Below are positions 13,398 to 20,532 of a DNA stretch of 28,276 nucleotides, piece after piece. This DNA comes from Candidatus Avelusimicrobium fimicolum (GTDB taxonomy: Bacteria > Elusimicrobiota > Elusimicrobia > Elusimicrobiales > Elusimicrobiaceae): NCBI GenBank assembly GCA_900541355.1, contig UQJU01000013.1, forward strand, positions 1 to 28,276. Reading direction: 5' to 3'. A program made the translations under genes and the position numbers. Below the pieces are notes generated by a model. It worked only from the letters and a program-made list of their open reading frames with translations, made no database searches and was not told the DNA's origin. The first letter of the stretch is position 1; every line of letters begins with the position of its first letter.

Positions 13398-15696
13398 ACG
13401 TTTCTTCCTGATAGTTTTTATCATATGGTAAACTGTTTAAGTCCTCAATGGCCTGGTCAATCATTTCATAATGAATTTCCCAGCGGTTAGAGCCTTCCGG
13501 CTTGGAAATATAGCCCTTCATTTCCAACACGCTTAACATATTGGTCGCGCGTGCGGAGGAACCAAAGTGCGCTTTGAGCAAATCTTGCGACACGCGGCGG
13601 CGCTCTTTAATAAGGTTAAGCGCCTGCAATAATTCCTCGGGGCTGGTGCCAAGTCCGTCCTGCGGACGTTGGTGCGGGTTTTGCTCCGCCACAATTTGCA
13701 CCGGATAATCCGGCCCGCCTTGTGCGCGCAGGAAATCAGCCACCGCTTTAATTTCCTTTTCGGACACATATGCCCCCTGAATACGGAACGGCGTTTTGTC
13801 CGATGTGCTTTGATACAGCATATCCCCGCGGCCGAGCAAATCTTCCGCCCCCATGGCATCCAAAATCACCTTGGAATCAATGCCGGAGGCCACCTGCAAA
13901 GCAATACGCGAAGGCAAGTTGGCTTTAATAATACCCGTAATAACCTTAACGGACGGACGCTGTGTGCAAAGGATTAAGTGAATCCCCAACGCGCGGCCCA
14001 TTTGCGCCAAACGCTGTACGGAATCCTCAATAGAGGCCTTGGTTTGGAGCATCAAATCGGCCATTTCGTCAATAATAACAAAGATGTAGAACATCTTTTC
14101 TTCATTATTTTGCTTGGCCCATTGGTTGTAACCCTCAATGTTTTTCACCTTGGCTAACTGCATAATGGACAACCTCTTTTCCATTACCTTTACCAGCATT
14201 TGCAAGGATTTTGCAGCCCCGTTGGCATCGGTAACCACATCCACATCGTCGCACGACGTTTTGGGGTCATACAGGTAAGGAATTCCCTCGTAAAGAGTCA
14301 GTTCCACGCGCTTGGGGTCAATCATTAGAAATTTGATTTCGTCGGGGGTATGCTTGTAAATCAGGGACATAATAATCGTATGCAGACAAATAGATTTACC
14401 GCTGTTAGTGGCCCCGGCAATCAAAATATGCGGCCACTTTTCCGCCACGGAACCGGCAGGTTCGCCGTCGGCATAGCGGCCCAAAGCAATCGGCAGGACC
14501 GCCTTGGAATTGGCATACACGGAAGATTGCAAAATTTCCTTCATTGTAACCATTACCGAGCGTTCGTTGGGGATTTCAAAACCAACGGCATTTTTCCCCG
14601 GAATAGGCGCCTGGACACGCACGGAACGGGCCTCCATACTGGCCTGAATATCCTGGGTGCGGGCCGTGATAGAAGCAATCGTTACGCCCGGGTCGGGCTT
14701 GATTTCGTAACGGGTAACCACCGGGCCCGGAGATACCCCCGTAACCGTGGCGCGGATATCAAAACTTTTTAAGGTGTCTTCCAAGCGGCGGGTGGCCTGG
14801 GCGATTTCATCATCAGTAGGGCCGACGATACCGTCTCCGGACGGGTCATTTAGCAAATCAAGCGGCGGAAGTTTAAAGGTTTTGGGGTCAAATTTTTTAA
14901 CTTCTCCGTTTTCATCCGTGGGAGCATTGGAAGTTTCTTCTTGTTGTAAATGGGCGGACGAAATTTCCTCGCGCCGCGGTAAGTGGACGGGTTCGGCCAC
15001 CGGACGGCGGATTTCGGGTTTTGAACGGTGAATTTCCGGCACTTCGTGGATTTCCTCCGCTACCGGGCGGGAAGAGGTGGATTTAGAGGGCTTTTCATTA
15101 AGTTCGGCCTTACCCTCGCGCACTTTTTCTTTAAGTTCGGCACGGGCTTCCATCCAACCGTTAAAATCGTTGCGGATAAACTCACCCGTTTTTTGCAACA
15201 CCACCGCCCACGGAATTGCAAAAAGCAAGTGGATGCCAACCAAAATAAACGCAAGCGAAAACACCGCCGCGCCCGCCACGCCGGACACTCCCTGCAAGGC
15301 CGTAAAAAGGCTCTCGCCAACGTGTCCGCCGGAAATAAGGGAATCCTTGAAAACGAGTCTTAAAAGGGTTAAAAAACAGGAAAAGGCCGCCAAGGTTACC
15401 GACGAACCAATAATAAAAAACAGAAAAGACGCGCTTTTTTTGCGCACCGTCTGCACGAGCCAATATCCCAGAAAAAGCGGTATCAATCCCGCCGACTGCC
15501 CCAACATTTGGTACAGTTGTTTGGCGACTGCCTGACCCGCCGCGCCGTTGGAAATGTTAAACCATAAAATGCAAAAGAGCCACAGCGTCAGCGCGCCCGT
15601 TAAAATATAAAATACCGTGCGCATCCAAACCGTAGAATTCGTTTTTTTAGTACGTTTTTTGGATTTTTTAGGGGTGTAATAATAACGCTTTTGCAT
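13378..15696 (-). CDS. ftsK: DNA translocase FtsK/SpoIIIE
   Basis: 772-aa septal DNA pump that clears the terminus region and activates XerCD at dif. Four TM helices lie at about 24-48, 68-85, 92-115 and 136-160. A linker of about 100 residues rich in Glu, Arg and Pro follows. The alpha/beta motor (about 270-660) has Walker A GATNSGKS at 428-435, Walker B FVIIDEMADL at 539-548, and TQRPSVKVITG. The gamma winged-helix domain (about 685-745: LLKAHFGSSARATNMLSVLEMKGYI) recognises polarity sequences. The linker is short compared with E. coli FtsK, as in many bacteria. It is the first gene of a nine-gene cluster. No Shine-Dalgarno sequence precedes the ATG, but a good promoter ends eight bases upstream. 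Confidence 0.96.
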   Translation of the reverse strand: MQKRYYYTPKKSKKRTKKTNSTVWMRTVFYILTGALTLWLFCILWFNISNGAAGQAVAKQLYQMLGQSAGLIPLFLGYWLVQTVRKKSASFLFFIIGSSVTLAAFSCFLTLLRLVFKDSLISGGHVGESLFTALQGVSGVAGAAVFSLAFILVGIHLLFAIPWAVVLQKTGEFIRNDFNGWMEARAELKEKVREGKAELNEKPSKSTSSRPVAEEIHEVPEIHRSKPEIRRPVAEPVHLPRREEISSAHLQQEETSNAPTDENGEVKKFDPKTFKLPPLDLLNDPSGDGIVGPTDDEIAQATRRLEDTLKSFDIRATVTGVSPGPVVTRYEIKPDPGVTIASITARTQDIQASMEARSVRVQAPIPGKNAVGFEIPNERSVMVTMKEILQSSVYANSKAVLPIALGRYADGEPAGSVAEKWPHILIAGATNSGKSICLHTIIMSLIYKHTPDEIKFLMIDPKRVELTLYEGIPYLYDPKTSCDDVDVVTDANGAAKSLQMLVKVMEKRLSIMQLAKVKNIEGYNQWAKQNNEEKMFYIFVIIDEMADLMLQTKASIEDSVQRLAQMGRALGIHLILCTQRPSVKVITGIIKANLPSRIALQVASGIDSKVILDAMGAEDLLGRGDMLYQSTSDKTPFRIQGAYVSEKEIKAVADFLRAQGGPDYPVQIVAEQNPHQRPQDGLGTSPEELLQALNLIKERRRVSQDLLKAHFGSSARATNMLSVLEMKGYISKPEGSNRWEIHYEMIDQAIEDLNSLPYDKNYQEETYETVYK

Positions 15697-15704
15697 ATAG
15701 AGAT

Positions 15705-15733
15705 ATTTTACCTTTTTTGGGCTGATTTTCCAA
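15705..15733 (-). promoter_or_regulatory. Promoter of the ftsK cluster
   Basis: On the minus strand, TTGGAA (15728-15733), exact 17-nt spacer, TAAAAT (15705-15710). The ATG begins eight bases later without a Shine-Dalgarno sequence, so the transcript is likely leaderless or nearly so. Confidence 0.7.
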
Positions 15734-15796
15734 GATAAAACCCTACACTGCCCATTGACAAAAAAATTATGGAGAGGGCGGCCTTAAAAGCAGAAA

Positions 15797-15814
15797 CCCC
15801 CGCTTACGCGGGGG
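15797..15814 (-). terminator. Hairpin after the accB unit
   Basis: Perfect 7-bp stem CCCCCGC / GCGGGGG with a four-base loop, ten bases beyond the stop of the 87-aa protein. The T-tract is interrupted (TTTCTGCTTTT on the minus strand), so termination may be partial. Confidence 0.75.
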
Positions 15815-15823
15815 CTGTAAAAA

Positions 15824-16087
15824 CTACATATTTTCTTGCAAAGGCGGTGTCGGCGGTACCGGGGCCTGCGGTTCGGGGTTGCTCCCCCAAATGACGTGGT
15901 AATTAATACCGTCCGCCACTAAGGATATTTTCCCCTGTCCGTAAAGCACGCCCAAGGCTAAAAACAACACCGAACTGGACACGCGCAACATTAATTTTAA
16001 TTGCCAAGACGTAGCCGTTTTGTGCTCCGCCAAATATTCACTCATACGGGTAGCGGCAATTTGAATATTCTCTTGCAACGGTGTCAT
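15824..16087 (-). CDS. Small single-TM protein downstream of accB
   Basis: 87-aa protein I do not recognise. An amphipathic N-terminal part (1-30) precedes one hydrophobic segment (about 32-50, RVSSSVLFLALGVLYGQG). A Pro-rich tail (about 68-87: PEPQAPVPPTPP) follows. It starts two nucleotides after the accB stop, so it is almost certainly co-translated with accB, in the place where many bacteria carry accC. No biotin-carboxylase signature is present. A membrane tether or partner for the biotin protein is possible but unproven. Confidence 0.65.
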   Translation of the reverse strand: MTPLQENIQIAATRMSEYLAEHKTATSWQLKLMLRVSSSVLFLALGVLYGQGKISLVADGINYHVIWGSNPEPQAPVPPTPPLQENM

Positions 16088-16089
16088 AT

Positions 16090-16593
16090 TTACACCCGTT
16101 CAATGGCAAACAAAGCATCGCCTTGTTTAACCGGTTTGCCGTTTTCTACCAGCACTTTCTTAATAACGCAAGGGAATTCTGCGCGCATCTCGTTAAACAC
16201 CTTCATCGCTTCAATCAGGCAGATAACATCACCCTTTTCCACGCGTGCGCCTTCTTTAATAAAAGGCGGAGCCGACGGGGTGGATCCGCGGAAGAAGATA
16301 CCCATTAAGGAAGATTTAATCACTTCTTTGTATTGCTCCTGCACGGGGACGGCCGCGTGTGCGCCGGAAGCGGAAATGGCTCCGCCCACATTGACGGGTA
16401 CCGGCACCACGGCGGGTTTGGCTTTCACCAAGCGCAAATACAGGCCTTTCTGGTCGTATTCAATGGTGTCCAGGTTATTGTCCTTCATAAAACCGTACAG
16501 TTGTTTTACGTCTTTTAAAATCGGAGATTCTTTGACGGCGGGCTTTTTAGCAGCCACTTTGGAAGCCGCTTTTTTAGTTACTGTTTTTTTCAT
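16090..16593 (-). CDS. accB: Biotin carboxyl carrier protein of acetyl-CoA carboxylase
   Basis: 167-aa biotin acceptor for malonyl-CoA synthesis. The C-terminal biotinyl domain (about 88-167) contains EAMKVFNEMRAEFPCVIKKVLVENGKPVKQGDALFAI, with the biotinylated Lys at residue 131. Residues about 25-60 (ILKDVKQLYGFMKDNNLDTIEYDQKGLYLRL) match the conserved AccB N-terminal region that follows the normal start. Before it is a Lys/Ala-rich extension of about 22 residues (KKTVTKKAASKVAAKKPA) that is not standard for the family and resembles the one on PPDK in this window. It is followed by the 87-aa membrane protein, not accC. A GAGG element lies about 12 bases before the ATG. Confidence 0.92.
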   Translation of the reverse strand: MKKTVTKKAASKVAAKKPAVKESPILKDVKQLYGFMKDNNLDTIEYDQKGLYLRLVKAKPAVVPVPVNVGGAISASGAHAAVPVQEQYKEVIKSSLMGIFFRGSTPSAPPFIKEGARVEKGDVICLIEAMKVFNEMRAEFPCVIKKVLVENGKPVKQGDALFAIERV

Positions 16594-16970
16594 AAATCAA
16601 GATGACCTCGGTTTCGTAAGTAATCCCAAAACTACTTTATTCTATTTTACATAATTTTGAAGCACTTGAAACAAAAAGTATTATTTTTACCGGAAGGAAC
16701 GATACATTTTCGTCCTGTGAAACGGCTAACCAACGCATTTCTATCCTCTCAAACGCCCTTATAAACACCGTCGTGGCGCAAAAACAAAAAGTCACAACGC
16801 GTTGCAAACACCTGCCAGTTTCCCCCTAAATTTTTCATATTTTTAATAAGACAGGTGTGCAAGGCTTGCTATCACATATGACGGCTATTTTGGGCGGCAG
16901 GCTGTGTCCTCACAGGAAAAAGCAAAGAACCGGTTAAGCAGAAAAAGAGCCAAACATAGACTTTTTACAC
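16594..16970. other. Intergenic region between accB and pnp
   Basis: About 375 bp holding the accB promoter region (minus-strand TAAAAT-like boxes near 16645) and no ORF with support. Short inverted pieces (ACACCTG at 16808, CAGGTGT at 16852) could form a long hairpin around an AT-rich loop. I looked for RNase P RNA, tmRNA and 6S RNA features and recognised none. Confidence 0.4.
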
Positions 16971-17007
16971 AAAAACCCCGGGGCGGGTTAGGCTCCGGGG
17001 CTTTTTT
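16971..17007 (-). terminator. Bidirectional terminator after pnp
   Basis: Stem CCCCGG / CCGGGG (16976-16981, 16995-17000), extended by A/T pairs AAAAA and TTTTT on both sides. It lies about 20 bp beyond the pnp stop. Confidence 0.85.
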
Positions 17008-17024
17008 ATATACAACAACTGAAA

Positions 17025-19136
17025 CTATTTAAGCAAGGCTTTGCGGGAAAGTCTTACTTTTCCGTTATTGTCAATTTCAACGCATTTCACTTCAACGATA
17101 TCGCCGAGTTTCAATACGTCTTCCACCTTGTTAATGCGGTGTTTTTCAATTTCGGAAATGTGGAGTAAGCCGTCTTTACCGGGCAAAATTTCCACAAACG
17201 CGCCAAACGGCTGAATAGATACCACTTTACCCTTGTAAATTTTGTTTACTTCGGGTTCGGCAGTCATCATATCAATTTCGGCTTTGGCCTGGTCCAAGCG
17301 GTCGCTGTTGGCGGCGGCAATAGTTACCGTACCGTCTTCGGCAATGTCAATCTTGGCTTCGGTAGATTCCGTAATGCGTTTAATGTTCTTGCCGCCGGGG
17401 CCGATTAAAGCACCGATTTTGTCCACCGGGATTCTCATTTTGAAAATAATCGGCGCGAAGCGGGAAATGTTCTTCTTCGGTTCGGCAATCGTTTTCTCCA
17501 TATGGTCCATAATGAACATACGGCCTTTGGTAGCCTGGGAGATAGCCTGGCGCAAAACATCAAGCGGAATACCCGTTTTAAGTTTTACGTCCATTTGGAA
17601 AGCGGTAATACCTTTGCGGGAACCCGTGAGTTTAAAGTCCATATCGCCCAAGTGGTCTTCCAATCCCATAATATCGGACAGCACGACAAATTTGCCTTCG
17701 CCCGAAATGGCACCCATAGCGATACCGGAGCAGGCCGATTTCATCGGCACGCCCGCATCAAACAGGGCCAAAGAACCACCGCAGACGCTGGCCATAGAGG
17801 AGGAACCGTTAGATTCCATAATGTCGGAAACCACGCGAATGGTGTACGGGAATTCTTCTTCGCTCGGGATAAGCGGCATTAAAGCGCGGCGGGCGAGTTC
17901 CCCGTGGCCGATTTCTCTGCGGCCCGGAGAGCGGTCCGGTTTGCACTCGCCGGTAGCAAAACCCGGGAAGTTGTAGTGCAACATAAAGCGTTCGTAAGTG
18001 GTGTCGTCCAAACCTTCCACCATTTGTTGGTCATCTGGCGTACCCAAGGTGGCTACCGCCAAAGATTGGGTTTGACCGCGGGTGAACAGGGCGGAACCGT
18101 GGGCGCGGGGCAACAAACCGACCATAGAACTCAAAGGTCTGATTTCGTCGGGTTTGCGGCCGTCCACGCGGACGTTTTCGTGCAACACCAAGTTGCGGGA
18201 TTCTTCGTACATAATATTTTCCAACGCAATACCCGCATAGGTGGCGGCATTATCGCCGTAGTTGGCGGTCAATTCTTCGGTGAAAGAGGCCTTCAACTGG
18301 GCAACCTGCGTATCGCGGGTTTGCTTATCGGAAAACGCGTGCAAAATCTTTTTGGCTTCTTCGCGGAATTTGCCGTTGGCGAGGTCCGCCACTTCCTGCG
18401 GCAGTTTTTCCACGACGTATTCAAATTTCGGCTTGCCGGCCAATTCGCGCAGTTTTAACTGCACGGCACACATTTTGTCAATTTCCGGCTTGGCAACTTC
18501 CATCGCTTTGATGATGGCGTCTTCTTCCACTTCTTTGGCGCCGCCTTCCACCATCAATAAGCCTTGCGCAGAACCGGCAATTACCAAGTCCATATCGCAG
18601 GTTTCTTGTTCTTCTTTGGTGGGGTTGACGATGTAGTTTCCGTCTTTGCGGCCAATGCGCACAGCGGCGACAGGCTCGTTAAACGGGATGCTGGAAATGA
18701 CTAACGCAGCGGAGGAAGCCAATACGGACAAAACATCCGCATCGTGCTTTTCGTCGCTGGAAATAACCATTGCCGTTACGTTGGTTTCGCAAGCGAAGCC
18801 TTCGGGGAAAATAGGGCGGATGGTGCGGTCAATAATACGGGAAGACAGCGTTTCTTTCTTGCTGGCGCGGCCTTCGCGTTTGAAAAAACCGCCGGGGATT
18901 TTGCCCGCGGCGTAAGTTCTTTCTTTATAATTGACGGTAAGCGGAGTAAAATCGGAAATGCCCGGTTTTTGCTCTTTGGTGGAAACAGCCGTCGCCAAAA
19001 CCATAGTTTCACCCATAGTGGCTACGACTGCGCCGTCAGACTGCTTGGCGATTAAACCCGTTTGAAGTTTAATCGTTTGGCTGCCGACGGTAACTTCCAC
19101 TTCTTGAATATCAAATTTGTGGTTGAAATTTTGCAT
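17025..19136 (-). CDS. pnp: Polyribonucleotide nucleotidyltransferase (PNPase)
   Basis: 703-aa phosphorolytic 3'-5' exoribonuclease, full length for the family. Two RNase PH-like halves are visible: the first from about 10 to 215, with GKIPGGFFKREGRASKKETLSSRIIDR; the second from about 320 to 540, with RPLSSMVGLLPRAHGSALFTRGQTQ and the active-site segment DIMGLEDHLGDMDFK. They are followed by a KH domain with IGPGGKNIKRI (about 585) and an S1 domain ending in KVRLSRKALLK. It acts on RNA in the cytosol and degradosome-like complexes. It lies eight bases after rpsO, the classical rpsO-pnp pair. The ATG has no Shine-Dalgarno sequence, so expression may depend on read-through from rpsO. Confidence 0.97.
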   Translation of the reverse strand: MQNFNHKFDIQEVEVTVGSQTIKLQTGLIAKQSDGAVVATMGETMVLATAVSTKEQKPGISDFTPLTVNYKERTYAAGKIPGGFFKREGRASKKETLSSRIIDRTIRPIFPEGFACETNVTAMVISSDEKHDADVLSVLASSAALVISSIPFNEPVAAVRIGRKDGNYIVNPTKEEQETCDMDLVIAGSAQGLLMVEGGAKEVEEDAIIKAMEVAKPEIDKMCAVQLKLRELAGKPKFEYVVEKLPQEVADLANGKFREEAKKILHAFSDKQTRDTQVAQLKASFTEELTANYGDNAATYAGIALENIMYEESRNLVLHENVRVDGRKPDEIRPLSSMVGLLPRAHGSALFTRGQTQSLAVATLGTPDDQQMVEGLDDTTYERFMLHYNFPGFATGECKPDRSPGRREIGHGELARRALMPLIPSEEEFPYTIRVVSDIMESNGSSSMASVCGGSLALFDAGVPMKSACSGIAMGAISGEGKFVVLSDIMGLEDHLGDMDFKLTGSRKGITAFQMDVKLKTGIPLDVLRQAISQATKGRMFIMDHMEKTIAEPKKNISRFAPIIFKMRIPVDKIGALIGPGGKNIKRITESTEAKIDIAEDGTVTIAAANSDRLDQAKAEIDMMTAEPEVNKIYKGKVVSIQPFGAFVEILPGKDGLLHISEIEKHRINKVEDVLKLGDIVEVKCVEIDNNGKVRLSRKALLK

Positions 19137-19144
19137 AATAAAAG

Positions 19145-19414
19145 TTATTTTCTTAATTTAAGTTCCTGGGTAACTTTTTGATATCTTTCAAAGTCAGATT
19201 TCTTCAAATAAGCGAGCAAGCGTTTGCGCTGGCCGACCAATTTGTTAAGGCCTCTTTCGCCCGCAAAATCTTTCGGGTTGGCTTTGAGGTGGTTAGAAAT
19301 ATATTGGATGCGTTCCGTAATGAGCGCGATTTGGACAGCGGCAGAGCCGGTATCGTTGGCGCTGGATTGGAATTTGCTGATGATGTCTTTTCTGTCTTGC
19401 ATGGAAAGTACCAT
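19145..19414 (-). CDS. rpsO: 30S ribosomal protein S15
   Basis: 89-aa primary 16S rRNA-binding protein of the small subunit. It shows the usual S15 pattern: RKDIISKFQSSANDTGSAAVQIALITERIQYISNHLKANPKDFAGERGLNKLVGQRKRLLAYLKK, including the conserved DTGS and H-LK positions and the basic QRKRLL stretch. ATG 19414 gives exactly the normal length; an in-frame GTG at 19426 would add four residues. No Shine-Dalgarno sequence precedes it. A structured leader of about 100 nt lies upstream, and in many bacteria S15 represses its own mRNA there. pnp follows eight bases later. Confidence 0.97.
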   Translation of the reverse strand: MVLSMQDRKDIISKFQSSANDTGSAAVQIALITERIQYISNHLKANPKDFAGERGLNKLVGQRKRLLAYLKKSDFERYQKVTQELKLRK

Positions 19415-19530
19415 TTTTTTGTACACTTAGACCGTTTGCTACGCGACCAAGCACTCTTTATCCGAAAGAGTACCGAGCCGGAGTAAGGGCCTTCTCCTAT
19501 TGTTAATTTATACTTACTTAAAGTACAGTT
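19415..19530 (-). promoter_or_regulatory. rpsO leader, possible S15 autoregulatory RNA
   Basis: The leader contains a perfect hairpin ACTCTTT-CGGAT-AAAGAGT (19453-19471) and, upstream, GGAG and ACTCC segments that can pair, with G/C-rich GGCTCGG pieces between. A minus-strand TATAAT lies further upstream (about 19535). The absence of a ribosome site at ATG 19414 suggests that structure controls initiation. S15 leaders differ between phyla, so homology to known ones is not claimed. Confidence 0.45.
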
Positions 19531-19565
19531 TAATTATAGCAAATTGATTTGTATTTAGGAAAGGG

Positions 19566-19982
19566 CTACTTGTTTTCTTCGGGTGCGGGGCCGTATTCAT
19601 TGGGGAAAGGGGAGCCTTCTTCCGACATTAACCGGTCATAAAACTGCCAGTTGCTACCTTTCCAATAATTAAAAGTGCGCCGCAGGGTAGCAAATCCACT
19701 ATACCCCAAATCGTGCCCGCGGCGTACCTGCAGGGTCCACGACCCCACAAACATTACGGCACACACGCTGTACAGGGCAACTTGGTATTCATTTATCAAC
19801 GCCAACGCCTGCTCCAACTTATGGGGTGGCAAGAACAGCATAATGATAATAGCAGTAAAAGCCACAAACGCCGGGGCCCGGTGGCTGTAAACGTATTCTA
19901 TGCGGCTGGCACGGCCGAACGGGCACCAAAAGAGGGCCATGCATTTAAGCGAGTATTTTAACCCATCTAAAATGATTTGCAT
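19566..19982 (-). CDS. DUF805-like membrane protein, copy A
   Basis: 138-aa inner-membrane protein of the DUF805 type. The N-terminus has FWCPFGRASRIEY, matching the family's F-x-GR-x-x-R-x-E/x-Y/F signature. Hydrophobic helices follow at about 38-58 and 75-95. RRGHDLGYSG corresponds to the family's R-x-H-D-x-G-x-SG loop. The C-terminal 16 residues (EEGSPFPNEYGPAPEEN) are almost identical to those of the next gene while much of the rest has diverged. ATG 19982 is chosen over TTG 19997 because the TACAAT box (19988-19993) lies five bases before it. DUF805 function is unknown. Confidence 0.8.
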   Translation of the reverse strand: MQIILDGLKYSLKCMALFWCPFGRASRIEYVYSHRAPAFVAFTAIIIMLFLPPHKLEQALALINEYQVALYSVCAVMFVGSWTLQVRRGHDLGYSGFATLRRTFNYWKGSNWQFYDRLMSEEGSPFPNEYGPAPEENK

Positions 19983-20067
19983 AATATATTGTAGCAAAAA
20001 CTATCCCCCCCTTTAAGCCGTAAAACACAGACGAATGAGGACAAATTATCCGGGCCTTGGGGAAGGT

Positions 20068-20478
20068 TTACCGATTTTCTTCGGGCGCGGGGCCGTATTC
20101 GTTGGGCAAAGGGGAGCCTTCTTCTTTAAACAACCGGCGGTTAAACTGCCAGCCTTTGAACATCATACACTCTGAGGAGCGGAACAGCGTAGAAAACCAA
20201 TTATACCCCAAGTCGTGCCCGCGGCGCACCAGTACGCTATACGAAGCCAAAACCACTACGGCACAAGCACAACACAGCGCAACCTTAAATTCATTTGCAA
20301 ACGCATACAACCACTCCAACTTATGGGGAGGCAGGTACTTTATAGCCGCAACTACCAACAAAGCCAAAACCAGCGTGGTATTATTGTAGTAAGCATATTC
20401 CTTGCGGCTGGCGCGTCCAAACGGACACCAAAAATAGAGTAGGCATTTAAGCGTATAAATAAAGACATCTTTTAACAT
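20068..20478 (-). CDS. DUF805-like membrane protein, copy B
   Basis: 136-aa paralogue of copy A. It shares YFWCPFGRASRKEY at the N-terminus, LPPHKLEWLYAFANEFKVALC in the middle, VRRGHDLGYN, and the tail EEGSPLPNEYGPAPEEN. It has two to three TM helices. The pair arose by tandem duplication and each copy has its own -10 box: here a perfect TATAAT (20485-20490) lies six bases before the ATG without a Shine-Dalgarno sequence. That box sits in the T-run of the terminator of the large upstream gene. Function is unknown. Confidence 0.8.
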   Translation of the reverse strand: MLKDVFIYTLKCLLYFWCPFGRASRKEYAYYNNTTLVLALLVVAAIKYLPPHKLEWLYAFANEFKVALCCACAVVVLASYSVLVRRGHDLGYNWFSTLFRSSECMMFKGWQFNRRLFKEEGSPLPNEYGPAPEENR

Positions 20479-20491
20479 AATGTTATTATAT

Positions 20492-20522
20492 AAAAAGAGC
20501 GCCCGCAGGAGAAGTTGCGGGC
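20492..20522 (-). terminator. Terminator of the secreted repeat-protein gene, fused to the next promoter
   Basis: Stem GCCCGCA / TGCGGGC (20501-20507, 20516-20522), then GCTC and five T on the minus strand. 28 bases (20495-20522) are identical to 23382-23409. The T-run continues directly into TATAAT of the DUF805 gene. Confidence 0.85.
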
Positions 20523-20532
20523 ACTAAAACAA

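Noticed and set aside
16594..16970. Possible RNase P RNA, tmRNA or 6S RNA between accB and pnp
   Set aside because: None of the conserved core sequences of these RNAs could be recognised on either strand.
17242..17976. 244-codon plus-strand ORF opposite pnp
   Set aside because: Antisense shadow of pnp; its composition mirrors the complementary codons of conserved PNPase motifs.
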